Assembly: GCA_020062665.1 (NCBI GenBank)
Contig: JAGUVW010000019.1
Location: 1-64,000, forward strand
Reading direction: 5' to 3'
Source of the DNA: Pseudomonadales bacterium
GTDB lineage: Bacteria; Pseudomonadota; Gammaproteobacteria; Pseudomonadales; Ketobacteraceae
DNA length: 64,000 bases
Shown here: positions 9,890-19,302 of the stretch, piece after piece
How the letters are laid out: each line of letters begins with the position of its first letter
Position numbering within the stretch: the stretch's first letter is position 1
Translations under genes and position numbers: made by a program
Notes under the pieces: model-generated
What the model saw: only the letters and a program-made list of their open reading frames with translations
What the model was told of the DNA's origin: nothing
The model's database searches: none

Positions 9890-10950
9890 GTGGGAGCATC
9901 CTCCCCGCCACGCTGCTCCAACCGCGCACGAGAGACCACAATCGCCTCGTGTAGCTTGGCTTGCAAAACATCTTTGGGCGGCAACACCGTAAGATATTCC
10001 GCAACGTGAATGCCGCTGGCATCCAGCTCCAGCAACTCAATCTGTTCCTGCTTTTTTCCACTGCACAGAATGATGCCTAGTGGTGGGGCTTCTCCCGTTT
10101 CCTGCTCGTGTTTAGCCAGCCAACGCAAGTAGAGCTCCATTTGTCCTTTGTACCCAGGCTTGAAGTCGCCGAGCTTGAGGTCGATAACCACCAAGCGCCT
10201 AAGGCGACGGTTATAGAAAAGCAAGTCGATGTAGAAATCATCATTGTCGATCTGAATGCGCTTTTGCCGCGCAATAAAACTAAATCCGGCGCCCAATTCC
10301 AGTAGAAACTGCTCAAGTTCGCGCAAGATGGCATCTTCCAAGTCCCGCTCCAGATAGCGATCATTGAGACCAAGGAAATCAAGAATATAGGGGTCTTTTA
10401 GCACCAATGCGGGGTTGAGATCGCCAGACTGGCGCAAGCTTGCCAGCTCTTGGGCAAGCAGATGTTCCGGCTGCTTTGACAAGGCCGTACGCTCGAACAG
10501 CATGGAATCTTTGCGCTCACGCAAAGCCCGCACACTCCAGCCTTCCTGAGCACTCATCTGGGCATAGAAGTCACGCTGAAGCGGATCTTTCAGGTAAATC
10601 AACTCTAAAAAATGGCTCCAAGACAATTGTCTAGACAGTGTCGAGACAATTTGAATATCGGAAAACGCTTCCGCAAAACGCAACATGTGGCGCAAGTTCT
10701 TGGCCGAAAAGCCACGGCCATAGTCCACCTGCAATTGTGCCGACAATGTCGACACAATCTGTTCGCCATAGGCTGCACGATCATTCTGAAGGATATCGAC
10801 GCGGATACGTTGCCCAATACTCCAGTAAAGAAGAGTGAGCTCGCTGTTGGCAGTACTGGCCAACCGTCGCTGGCTGTGCTCAATCAAATGGCGAATGTCA
10901 CCCAGCAGTGCCGGATTAGCCATAGCAACTGAGTCTGTTCGTTTGCTCAT
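9868..10950 (-). CDS. DUF1016 / YhcG-family PD-(D/E)XK nuclease-like protein
   Basis: A 360-aa protein with the DUF1016 N-terminal helical domain (about residues 12-170, including LLYWSIGQRI and FSAKNLRHMLRFAEAF) and a C-terminal nuclease-like domain. The latter carries DDFYIDLLFYNRRL...VVIDLKLG, matching the D...(D/E)xK pattern of the PD-(D/E)XK fold. YhcG-type proteins are commonly found near restriction and other defence genes; their exact activity is poorly settled. ATG 10950 has GGAGGG 7 nt upstream. The start overlaps by 4 bp (ATGA) the stop of a short ORF that follows fic, suggesting translational coupling. The gene converges on and overlaps nhaD. Confidence 0.85.
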   Translation of the reverse strand: MSKRTDSVAMANPALLGDIRHLIEHSQRRLASTANSELTLLYWSIGQRIRVDILQNDRAAYGEQIVSTLSAQLQVDYGRGFSAKNLRHMLRFAEAFSDIQIVSTLSRQLSWSHFLELIYLKDPLQRDFYAQMSAQEGWSVRALRERKDSMLFERTALSKQPEHLLAQELASLRQSGDLNPALVLKDPYILDFLGLNDRYLERDLEDAILRELEQFLLELGAGFSFIARQKRIQIDNDDFYIDLLFYNRRLRRLVVIDLKLGDFKPGYKGQMELYLRWLAKHEQETGEAPPLGIILCSGKKQEQIELLELDASGIHVAEYLTVLPPKDVLQAKLHEAIVVSRARLEQRGGEDAPTHPPTTK

Positions 10951-11021
10951 GCTGGTTCCCTCCCCGCTATGAAATGATGCGCCGATACCATGCGAAGTCT
11001 AGATATTGATATGTCCGTCAC
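10947..11021 (-). CDS. possible 24-aa coupled leader ORF upstream of DUF1016 gene
   Basis: Short ORF of 24 codons beginning with GTG (11019-11021), preceded after 6 nt by an excellent ribosome site AAAGGAGG (11028-11035). Its TGA overlaps the ATG of the DUF1016 gene as ATGA. The fic stop lies 29 nt upstream on the same strand. The peptide (MTDISISRLRMVSAHHFIAG then REPA) resembles nothing I recognise. The strong ribosome site and stop-start overlap are direct observations; that it is translated, and serves to couple nuclease translation to that of fic, is inference. It might equally be a chance ORF. Confidence 0.45.
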   Translation of the reverse strand: MTDISISRLRMVSAHHFIAGREPA

Positions 11022-11050
11022 TGTTAGCCTCCTTTGAGAATTTCCCTTTT

Positions 11051-12406
11051 TCACGTTTGGCCCGACTTCCACCGCTCAAACTCCGACGGACGCACACCAT
11101 AACGCGCCAGCACGCCTTCATGCAGGCGCCTTAGTTCCTCCAGAATCAGCGCGCGCACGTTTTCCTGTTCGGCAGCGGGCACTGCCTGCGCCACACATCG
11201 ATGCACAAGCTCAAGCGCATCGTCCTCTGGCTGTGTCACCACCGCGTGGATGGTTTGCCGGATCAGATCCCGCCAGGCCAGGCGCACAGGATCGGGTTCA
11301 GCCAGCGCCTGACGGATCGCCAGATACTCCTGCGTCGAACGCTCATAGGCCCACACAAATACATCACGCAGCAATTCCACCCGCGTCATTTCATACACGC
11401 CCAGCATCGCCCGGCTGTACGCCTGCTCAGGTACACCAATGAACGTCAGCGGACACAGATTGGCGCGAAACAGCGGCAGATTCGCCATCAACCGCGACGT
11501 GCGCTTGTTGATATCGGCAAAGGGTTGCAGATAAGGCAATTGCACCAGCATGAAAAACGATTGCTCGAACGGATCTGCAATCTGATTTGCTTTCAACAGC
11601 AGCTGATCCAACTGATCGTCCAGCGCTTGCTGCACCGACAGCGGCCGATAGACACTCTTGCCAATCTCGACCGCATGCTGCCGCACGCGCCCTTCGTCGG
11701 CAGGATTCGGCAGCAGGTTTTCGGCCAGCGCAGCGTGCACATTCATCGTGGTGAAGCGATTGAATTCCACCGCATCAATGTTTTGCACCAGTAATTCAAT
11801 CGCCGTTTTGTGATTCAGAATCATCTGGGTTTCGATGGCGGCCTTGCCCTGCGCGGATCTGCCGTGCTGGATCAGCTCGCCAGTATCCAGGCGGGAATAG
11901 GTGTTGCCCTCCAACTGACTGGACGCCCAGGACAAATCAATCAGCAACCGGTTCAGGATGGCGCGGCTATAGGTACCGGCGGGTGCAGCCACCTGCGATG
12001 TCTGCCCGATGCGATGCAACTGACGCCGCAACGTCACGCTCAGATACCCGGTCTTGTTGGGCACATACTGCGCCAGAAATTCCGCCTGGTATCCCACCGG
12101 TTTGCGCGCCGCCAGCGGCTGATCCACATAGGCCAGCACATCGCGGCTGTCGGGGGACAGCGGGATGAAATCGGGAAAGGCGTCGTAGGTTGCCGCTGGC
12201 TCGGCCACGGTCGGCGGCCGCAACCGGAAATAACGCCGCGCCCGGCCGGCGCCCAGGGCTGTGATCTGGCCGGCCCCAATCAACTGGCTGATCCAGCGCT
12301 GCGCCGTGCGCCGGGGCACATCCGGCAACTGCGCCTGCAGCTGGGCCAGGGTCAGGCCGGCAGGCGCCTGGGACAGGGTATTGAGCAGATCGGTCTGGTT
12401 CGACAT
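11051..12406 (-). CDS. Fic-domain protein with winged-helix N-terminus and altered active site
   Basis: A 451-aa protein. Residues 1-65 form a winged helix (LTLAQLQAQLPDVPRRTAQ, then WISQLIGAG). A self-inhibitory motif SSQLEGN with Glu near residue 166 matches the [S/T]xxxE[G/N] rule of auto-inhibited Fic enzymes. The Fic core motif is QPFADINKRTSR (Gln near 294) where the classical motif is HPFx[D/E]GN[G/K]R. The catalytic histidine is therefore Gln and the first glycine is Ile, so AMP-transferase activity may be lost or changed. Fic enzymes modify hydroxyl side chains of target proteins using nucleotides. The winged helix suggests DNA binding, and palindromes cover the likely promoter. The DUF1016 gene follows downstream. 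Confidence 0.87.
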   Translation of the reverse strand: MSNQTDLLNTLSQAPAGLTLAQLQAQLPDVPRRTAQRWISQLIGAGQITALGAGRARRYFRLRPPTVAEPAATYDAFPDFIPLSPDSRDVLAYVDQPLAARKPVGYQAEFLAQYVPNKTGYLSVTLRRQLHRIGQTSQVAAPAGTYSRAILNRLLIDLSWASSQLEGNTYSRLDTGELIQHGRSAQGKAAIETQMILNHKTAIELLVQNIDAVEFNRFTTMNVHAALAENLLPNPADEGRVRQHAVEIGKSVYRPLSVQQALDDQLDQLLLKANQIADPFEQSFFMLVQLPYLQPFADINKRTSRLMANLPLFRANLCPLTFIGVPEQAYSRAMLGVYEMTRVELLRDVFVWAYERSTQEYLAIRQALAEPDPVRLAWRDLIRQTIHAVVTQPEDDALELVHRCVAQAVPAAEQENVRALILEELRRLHEGVLARYGVRPSEFERWKSGQT

Positions 12407-12441
12407 GGGCGGGTGGCGCGATTGATGGCTGGGAATGATGG

Positions 12442-12496
12442 ATTATGGCGCAGTTCTTATTACTGCGCCATTTTACGTGGCGCCATTTGGCGCAGT
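12442..12496 (-). promoter_or_regulatory. palindromic operator cluster over the fic promoter
   Basis: Contains a perfect inverted repeat, ATGGCGCAGT / ACTGCGCCAT with a 7-nt spacer (12445-12471). Next comes a self-complementary TGGCGCCA (12478-12485), then another TGGCGCAGT (12488-12496). On the minus strand CATAAT (12442-12447) is a good -10 box overlapping the palindrome edge, placing a start near 12435 and a leader of about 30 nt before fic. The arrangement suggests repression by a dimeric DNA-binding protein, plausibly the winged-helix Fic protein itself. Confidence 0.5.
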
Positions 12497-12559
12497 TGGG
12501 GACAGAAACGGCTTCGATGGTGAAATTTTCGGCGAGCGCGGCGTGGTACTACGCCATGC

Positions 12560-12741
12560 ATGGCGTTCAGAGCGGGATCGATGGTGCTCAGAGCGGCATC
12601 GATGGTGCCCGGAGCGGCTACCCATGGCGCTGGGAACGGGTTCGATGGTGTTGGGAGCGGATACACATGGCGCTCGGAGCGGGTTCGAAGGCGCCCTGGG
12701 CGGGATCAGTGGCGTTGGAAGCGGGGTTATGAGGCGCTCCG
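12560..12741. repeat. imperfect 21-22 bp tandem repeat (minisatellite), about 8 units
   Basis: Units begin at 12560, 12581, 12602, 12624, 12645, 12667, 12688 and 12710, with a partial ninth from 12732. Each unit reads roughly ATGGYGYTSRGAGCGGGWTCG. Unit length alternates between 21 and 22 nt, so the frame is not kept and the array is unlikely to be coding, although open frames cross it. It lies between the fic promoter and a 155-aa gene. The rest of 12497-12824 shows nothing I can name. Confidence 0.75.
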
Positions 12742-12824
12742 GACACCTGCCATGATGCCCAGAGCGCCGACAGCGGCGGGAAGTGCGCAGTGCAACCGCT
12801 GCACCACGCACCTAACGTGCAACA

Positions 12825-13292
12825 TCAGGAGTCGGTCTTGGGATCGGAGCGCTTGCCCTTGGCAAACTTCGACCTCATATCCGCCACCAGCTCATCGAGG
12901 CCCAACCCTTTGCCGGCCGCCTTGACGTAACCGTACACCGCCAGCGCCTGATGATAGGAGTCGTGGCCCGCCAGCAACGTGGTGTCTTCTATCTTGTCCA
13001 CCAGCGGCGAAATCCGGCGCAACAGCTGCTTGAGGTCATCGTACAGCTGCAGGTCGCGGCGGAATTCTTCCACATCAAAATTGCGCGGCAGAATATCGGA
13101 ATGGTTGATGGCGATGTGAAGTGCCTTTTGCGTGAAGGTATAAGTGCGATCACCCAGCGCGCTCAAGTCACGACGATCTTCCGCTGCCAGATCGATCAGG
13201 AAGGGAAGATTTTCTTCCACGGTTTGGAGCGCCTGGTGAATCGCGGTGAGCGCCTGTGCCGCAAGTTGTGCAGATACAAGATTTCTTTGCAT
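12825..13292 (-). CDS. hypothetical protein, 155 aa, helical
   Basis: I do not recognise this protein. It is predicted soluble and almost wholly helical, with no signal peptide and no cysteines. Charged segments are LIDLAAEDRRDLSALGDRTY and DVEEFRRDLQLYDDLKQLLR, and the C-terminal tail is lysine-rich (SKFAKGKRSDPKTDS). The repeated heptad-like leucines suggest a helical bundle. ATG 13292 has only a weak ribosome site (CAGG about 9 nt upstream). It stands alone on the minus strand between the minisatellite and the far end of the CRISPR array, so a defence-related role is possible but unsupported. Codon use matches the neighbours. Confidence 0.6.
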   Translation of the reverse strand: MQRNLVSAQLAAQALTAIHQALQTVEENLPFLIDLAAEDRRDLSALGDRTYTFTQKALHIAINHSDILPRNFDVEEFRRDLQLYDDLKQLLRRISPLVDKIEDTTLLAGHDSYHQALAVYGYVKAAGKGLGLDELVADMRSKFAKGKRSDPKTDS

Positions 13293-13614
13293 GTTTGATA
13301 CCTGTCTCGTCAGATCAGTTTATGGAAATGCAGTGCAGAACACTGCGGTAAGAACACTCGCAAAAAATTTGCAGGTGTTACTAATAGAGACGGGGGCGAC
13401 GCAAAGAATCGGGGAATTTTTTGCGATTCGCGGTGAAAAATAGACGAGTTAGGTTAGGGAGGTGGGCTGGTGTGATTCGTGGATGGAGGTGATGGGGGTT
13501 ATAACGGGGTGGTTGTCCCTGGTGTTTGAGCCAATGCGGCGAGAAATGTATGGCTAGCACCTGGGCAATCTGGATCTGTAGGTGTGGCGGTTTCGTTCCG
13601 TGCGCCCGTGAAAA
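13293..13614. other. non-coding gap at the leader-distal end of the CRISPR array
   Basis: No convincing gene. Two inverted repeats are visible. GCAGTG/CACTGC with a 5-nt loop (13330-13346) lies upstream of the minus-strand 155-aa gene and may be an operator. CGCAAAGAAT/ATTTTTTGCG with a 6-nt loop (13400-13425) has one G-T pair. The stretch 13440-13520 is strikingly G-rich on the plus strand. Array transcripts reading leftward would run into this region, but no clear U-tract terminator is seen. Confidence 0.4.
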
Positions 13615-16600
13615 GAAGCGCCTCCATGTGAATGGAAAAGACTCGCGAATGGTGCGCGCGGTCGGATCCCCGAAAGAAACACCTCCACGCACGTGGAGAA
13701 GACTACGAAGCATTCAACAAGGTCATCTACGGCTGGGAAACACCTCCACGCACGTGGAGAAGACAATCCAGTCCGTTCGCCGTATGGTGCTGGAGCGGAA
13801 ACACCTCCACGCACGTGGAGAAGACGCGCTGGCCACGCCGATCCAGGATCAGGCGCCGGAAACACCTCCACGCACGTGGAGAAGACTTCCGCCAGCGCCC
13901 CAGCGCGGGTCTGCAGTGGGAAACACCTCCACGCACGTGGAGAAGACCGGCTTTTCAAGCGACCGCTTCGGCAGATTCTGGAAACACCTCCACGCACGTG
14001 GAGAAGACAGGCTGCCAGCGCCATCCTTAGCCAGGGCAAGGGAAACACCTCCACGCACGTGGAGAAGACGCGCCTACATGCGACGGCGCAATCTGTCGCT
14101 GAGAAACACCTCCACGCACGTGGAGAAGACTCGGCTTTTTCAACGAATCCCACCAAACCACAAGAAACACCTCCACGCACGTGGAGAAGACACCACCTGT
14201 TCCAGATCCAGCTTTTCCGGCCTGGAAACACCTCCACGCACGTGGAGAAGACCTTTAGACGGGCTTCGGTGTCGCGTGCCGCCTGGAAACACCTCCACGC
14301 ACGTGGAGAAGACGATTGGCAGGTCAAGTCTATTTTTAAAGCCTTGGAAACACCTCCACGCACGTGGAGAAGACCCAAACGTTTCTAGGACAACGTAATA
14401 ATCTATAGAAACACCTCCACGCACGTGGAGAAGACCGCTACACTTTCCGACGCGCAAATCGACGGCGAGAAACACCTCCACGCACGTGGAGAAGACCGCA
14501 CCAATGCCGGCAAAGAGGCGAAGGCGGCAGAAACACCTCCACGCACGTGGAGAAGACTCTTATGCGAGCGGTCGGCACGAACTACCCCTAGAAACACCTC
14601 CACGCACGTGGAGAAGACTGCGATTCCGCCTTGGCAGGGTGCCCAGCGCTAGAAACACCTCCACGCACGTGGAGAAGACTCAGTTCGGCCTGCTTGATCG
14701 GGTCGCCCATCTGAAACACCTCCACGCACGTGGAGAAGACCAGGGCGGCCACCAAAAATAGCAAGCCAATTTAGAAACACCTCCACGCACGTGGAGAAGA
14801 CCAACGGAAAAACGGAAATGGTCGCGGGCACCAGGAAACACCTCCACGCACGTGGAGAAGACCCGCGCCGGAAGGGATAGAATGCAGGTTATACGGAAAC
14901 ACCTCCACGCACGTGGAGAAGACTGAACGTATGGTGGAAAATATATGAGTAATCCGGAAACACCTCCACGCACGTGGAGAAGACCCAGGTAATCCGGCAT
15001 GGTTTCAGGTCACCGGGGAAACACCTCCACGCACGTGGAGAAGACGATAGGATGGGGCCCCAGGATAGTCAAATGTGAGAAACACCTCCACGCACGTGGA
15101 GAAGACCTTGCTTCTCATCGCTCACGCAGACAATAACTGGAAACACCTCCACGCACGTGGAGAAGACCAATACCGTGCTGCTGGGCCCACTCGCGCAATG
15201 GAAACACCTCCACGCACGTGGAGAAGACACGGCAATCCGCCGGTGATCCTGTCATACGATAGAAACACCTCCACGCACGTGGAGAAGACCGGATCGCATA
15301 ACGCACAAGGCGGCGTAAAATAGAAACACCTCCACGCACGTGGAGAAGACAGCTTTTTCGTCGACGCCCGATTGCCCTTGCCAGAAACACCTCCACGCAC
15401 GTGGAGAAGACAGCAAATCCGCGCTGCAGAGAGAACCGCATTGGGAAACACCTCCACGCACGTGGAGAAGACCAGTGCAGCAGCCACGGACTGATCACGT
15501 CCCTGGAAACACCTCCACGCACGTGGAGAAGACTGTTTGTTGCGATGTTCAGCGCTGATAGTGATGGAAACACCTCCACGCACGTGGAGAAGACACCGCC
15601 GCAAGCCCAAGCCGCTGGAGCTGTGGGGAAACACCTCCACGCACGTGGAGAAGACCCAGCTCGTACAGCGCTGCAGCGAAGTGTGCGAGAAACACCTCCA
15701 CGCACGTGGAGAAGACCCCTTGAAAGTCTCATCGACAAACTTGATGGCAGAAACACCTCCACGCACGTGGAGAAGACTTGCGCGGAATGATGTAAAAGCG
15801 GTGTAGATAAGAAACACCTCCACGCACGTGGAGAAGACTCGTCCATTTTGCGATAGATTTCATATAGTGCGGAAACACCTCCACGCACGTGGAGAAGACT
15901 TCTGAATGCGCTGAGCAATGGCAACATTGGCGGAAACACCTCCACGCACGTGGAGAAGACTGTAGAAAGTTTTCGGCGTCATGGCTGGCCTATGGAAACA
16001 CCTCCACGCACGTGGAGAAGACCGCTGCAGGCATTGCTTTACTTGGTCGCGCCAGGAAACACCTCCACGCACGTGGAGAAGACCACCGGCTGGACGACCG
16101 GCGACGTGGATTTTTAGAAACACCTCCACGCACGTGGAGAAGACGGCAGGCGGCGTACCGTTCCGGGATGCTGGATAGAAACACCTCCACGCACGTGGAG
16201 AAGACCACCCCCGAGTATCAGGCCGCCGCTGACAAATAGAAACACCTCCACGCACGTGGAGAAGACCTTTTTCGCAGTCCCGCCAGGACGACCTGTAAAG
16301 AAACACCTCCACGCACGTGGAGAAGACTGAGACTCGACAAGCTGCACGCCTGGGCAATCAGAAACACCTCCACGCACGTGGAGAAGACGGTGGGGCCGTG
16401 GTGTACAACCAAACGCGGGGAGAAACACCTCCACGCACGTGGAGAAGACTCGCTGGGCACCTGGACACGAAAACCCAACTGAGAAACACCTCCACGCACG
16501 TGGAGAAGACTCCTGATACGCCAGCAGCAGATCGACCGGGCAAGAAACACCTCCACGCACGTGGAGAAGACTCCTGCAGAATATCCACTTCGATCACTTC

Positions 16601-19255
16601 TTCAGAAACACCTCCACGCACGTGGAGAAGACCCATCGACCTGCTGACGACGATCCTTTCCCGCGGAAACACCTCCACGCACGTGGAGAAGACTCCATGT
16701 GGAAATGAAAGTCTAGTAAGGTAGGGGAAACACCTCCACGCACGTGGAGAAGACCGGTGTAAAGCGTCGGCTTTGTTACTTCGCAAAGAAACACCTCCAC
16801 GCACGTGGAGAAGACCCCATGCCCTTCCGCTTTTTTCGCCGCGATGTAGAAACACCTCCACGCACGTGGAGAAGACCCCTTGCCGCGATTGCAGTCAAAG
16901 CACGATGTAGAAACACCTCCACGCACGTGGAGAAGACGTATCGACCAGCTTTCCCGCGATTGCAAGAATGGAAACACCTCCACGCACGTGGAGAAGACGA
17001 GGCTGCTGAGGAAATGCGGAGCCGGTTGGCGGAAACACCTCCACGCACGTGGAGAAGACAGCGGCAGCACAACGAAATTGCTAAAGAGATGAGAAACACC
17101 TCCACGCACGTGGAGAAGACGGTCACGGCGAGACGAAGGCAACGTGCTTGTGGGAAACACCTCCACGCACGTGGAGAAGACCTTATGTCAGCGTCTCTAT
17201 GGGTCGAAAGGCCGGAAACACCTCCACGCACGTGGAGAAGACCCCACAGCCATCGATCACGCCGTTCCAGGCACCGAAACACCTCCACGCACGTGGAGAA
17301 GACTCTAAATACAAAGGAAGTTTATAGTTTGTACCGGAAACACCTCCACGCACGTGGAGAAGACGATGCAGACCTCAGAATGGAAAATGAACCCGTAGAA
17401 ACACCTCCACGCACGTGGAGAAGACAGTTTCCTAGCGCGCCGAACAGGAATGGAGTAAGAAACACCTCCACGCACGTGGAGAAGACCAGCGCGCCCTCCG
17501 CAATATCACGGTGCCACCGGAAACACCTCCACGCACGTGGAGAAGACGCGCTGATGCGGCTCACAACGCTGTCAGCATCAGAAACACCTCCACGCACGTG
17601 GAGAAGACCACGGACTTGCCGGGCACCATTTCCTTCAGGCAGAAACACCTCCACGCACGTGGAGAAGACTTGCGGGTTCGCGGGCATCTTATGTGTCTGA
17701 TGGAAACACCTCCACGCACGTGGAGAAGACCCATTGAGGCTGGGCTCCCACCATCAAGCAAAAGAAACACCTCCACGCACGTGGAGAAGACTTCCGAACC
17801 TGCAGCCGGCGCAGAAGATGCAGAGAAACACCTCCACGCACGTGGAGAAGACCTACATGGGGCACTGTTGCGGCCCTACCCGGCAGAAACACCTCCACGC
17901 ACGTGGAGAAGACCCCTGAAATGCTTCTTGAATCGGTCTGACCAGAGAAACACCTCCACGCACGTGGAGAAGACCTGGTGGCACTGCATTGCCAGCCATG
18001 TGCACTGGAAACACCTCCACGCACGTGGAGAAGACTTTGCGATATGCGCTTCAGCAATCCGTCAATGAGAAACACCTCCACGCACGTGGAGAAGACTTGA
18101 ACTCGCCGTTTTCCATCAGGCTGTCCAGGGAAACACCTCCACGCACGTGGAGAAGACCTCTTCGTCCTCGATCTCGGTGGCGAGGCCATAGAAACACCTC
18201 CACGCACGTGGAGAAGACCTGTCAGGGTCTGATGCTGATGGCCCTGGGTTGGAAACACCTCCACGCACGTGGAGAAGACCTGATGCCGAGGCTGGCCGCC
18301 ATCTGGTTTTTAGAAACACCTCCACGCACGTGGAGAAGACGCTCCCGCGCAGCTTTCCCTGACTCGTATACCGGAAACACCTCCACGCACGTGGAGAAGA
18401 CGATCGCGTGATCTGGTATTTGCGAACAGCGGTAGAAACACCTCCACGCACGTGGAGAAGACTCACATGGGACGAATCACGCACCCCCGAGCTGGGAAAC
18501 ACCTCCACGCACGTGGAGAAGACCATCGTGGGATCTGGGGCGAATAGCCGTCGTGAGAAACACCTCCACGCACGTGGAGAAGACCGCCTGGGTGTCGTTT
18601 GTAAAAATGGTAGTACGGAAACACCTCCACGCACGTGGAGAAGACTAAGCGCGCCACGTAACGGCATCGCCTGAACTGGAAACACCTCCACGCACGTGGA
18701 GAAGACCGCCTGCTTTGCATTCAGCTTTGCCATCCGTGAGAAACACCTCCACGCACGTGGAGAAGACCGGCACCACCGGCCACGTTGCCGCGCTGCACGA
18801 GAAACACCTCCACGCACGTGGAGAAGACTTTTGCTGAGGTCATCAGCGAACACTACACGCAGAAACACCTCCACGCACGTGGAGAAGACGCAAGATTATC
18901 GAGTCTGCAGTGATCTGGGCTGGAAACACCTCCACGCACGTGGAGAAGACTTCTTCCTCGTCCAGCATCTTCGAGTGAATCCAGAAACACCTCCACGCAC
19001 GTGGAGAAGACGGTGCGTAGTAAGCAATAAATCTATCGAGCATGGAAACACCTCCACGCACGTGGAGAAGACTCGCAAATGAAGCCCAACAGTGTGCGAG
19101 GCCTGGAAACACCTCCACGCACGTGGAGAAGACGGATCCCGACGGCCAGCGTTCCGAGCTGGCTGAGAAACACCTCCACGCACGTGGAGAAGACTGTCCT
19201 TGATGCCAATCACTGCAACAGGCGACGGAAACACCTCCACGCACGTGGAGAAGAC
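13615..19255 (-). CRISPR. type I-E CRISPR array: 92 intact repeats plus one decayed end repeat
   Basis: The 28-nt repeat (plus strand GAAACACCTCCACGCACG...) recurs from 13676 to 19255 with a 61-nt period; I counted 92 copies and saw no sequence change. Read on the minus strand it begins GTCTTCTCCACG and ends GTGTTTC, the typical I-E sense, with a stem of CTCCACG/CGTGGAG. Spacers are 33 nt (32 plus the variable 29th repeat base), except one of 34 nt at 15961-15994. A 93rd repeat at 13615-13642 has 8 mismatches out of 28 and marks the oldest, leader-distal end, giving 92 spacers in all. Transcription is therefore leftward from the cas2 side. The stop-free frames through it are not genes. Confidence 0.99.
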
Positions 19256-19302
19256 ACCAACATATTGTTAAAGAACCGCTCTGCCCATACCAGATATGGC
19301 GA
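19256..19302 (-). promoter_or_regulatory. short CRISPR leader with IHF-like site
   Basis: Only 47 nt separate the cas2 stop from the newest repeat. Read on the minus strand the repeat-proximal part is A/T-rich (GGTTCTTTAACAATATG). TAACAATATGTTG (plus-strand 19258-19270) fits the IHF consensus WATCAANNNNTTR with one mismatch. IHF bends the leader for spacer integration in E. coli type I-E. No full promoter fits in 47 nt, so array transcription may start inside cas2 or read through from the cas operon. Confidence 0.5.

Noticed and set aside
12435-12925. Possible small genes across the minisatellite
   Set aside because: The repeat alternates 21 and 22 nt, so no frame is preserved from unit to unit, and no ribosome site supports a start.
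13293-13614. CRISPR leader at the left end of the array
   Set aside because: The decayed repeat at 13615-13642 and the canonical repeat sense on the minus strand place the leader on the cas2 side instead.
13526-19244. Many 60-320 aa open frames on both strands with repeated PPRTWRR, STHVEKT or SSPRAWRCF
   Set aside because: They are translations of the CRISPR repeat, whose sequence has no stops in several frames. They are not genes.
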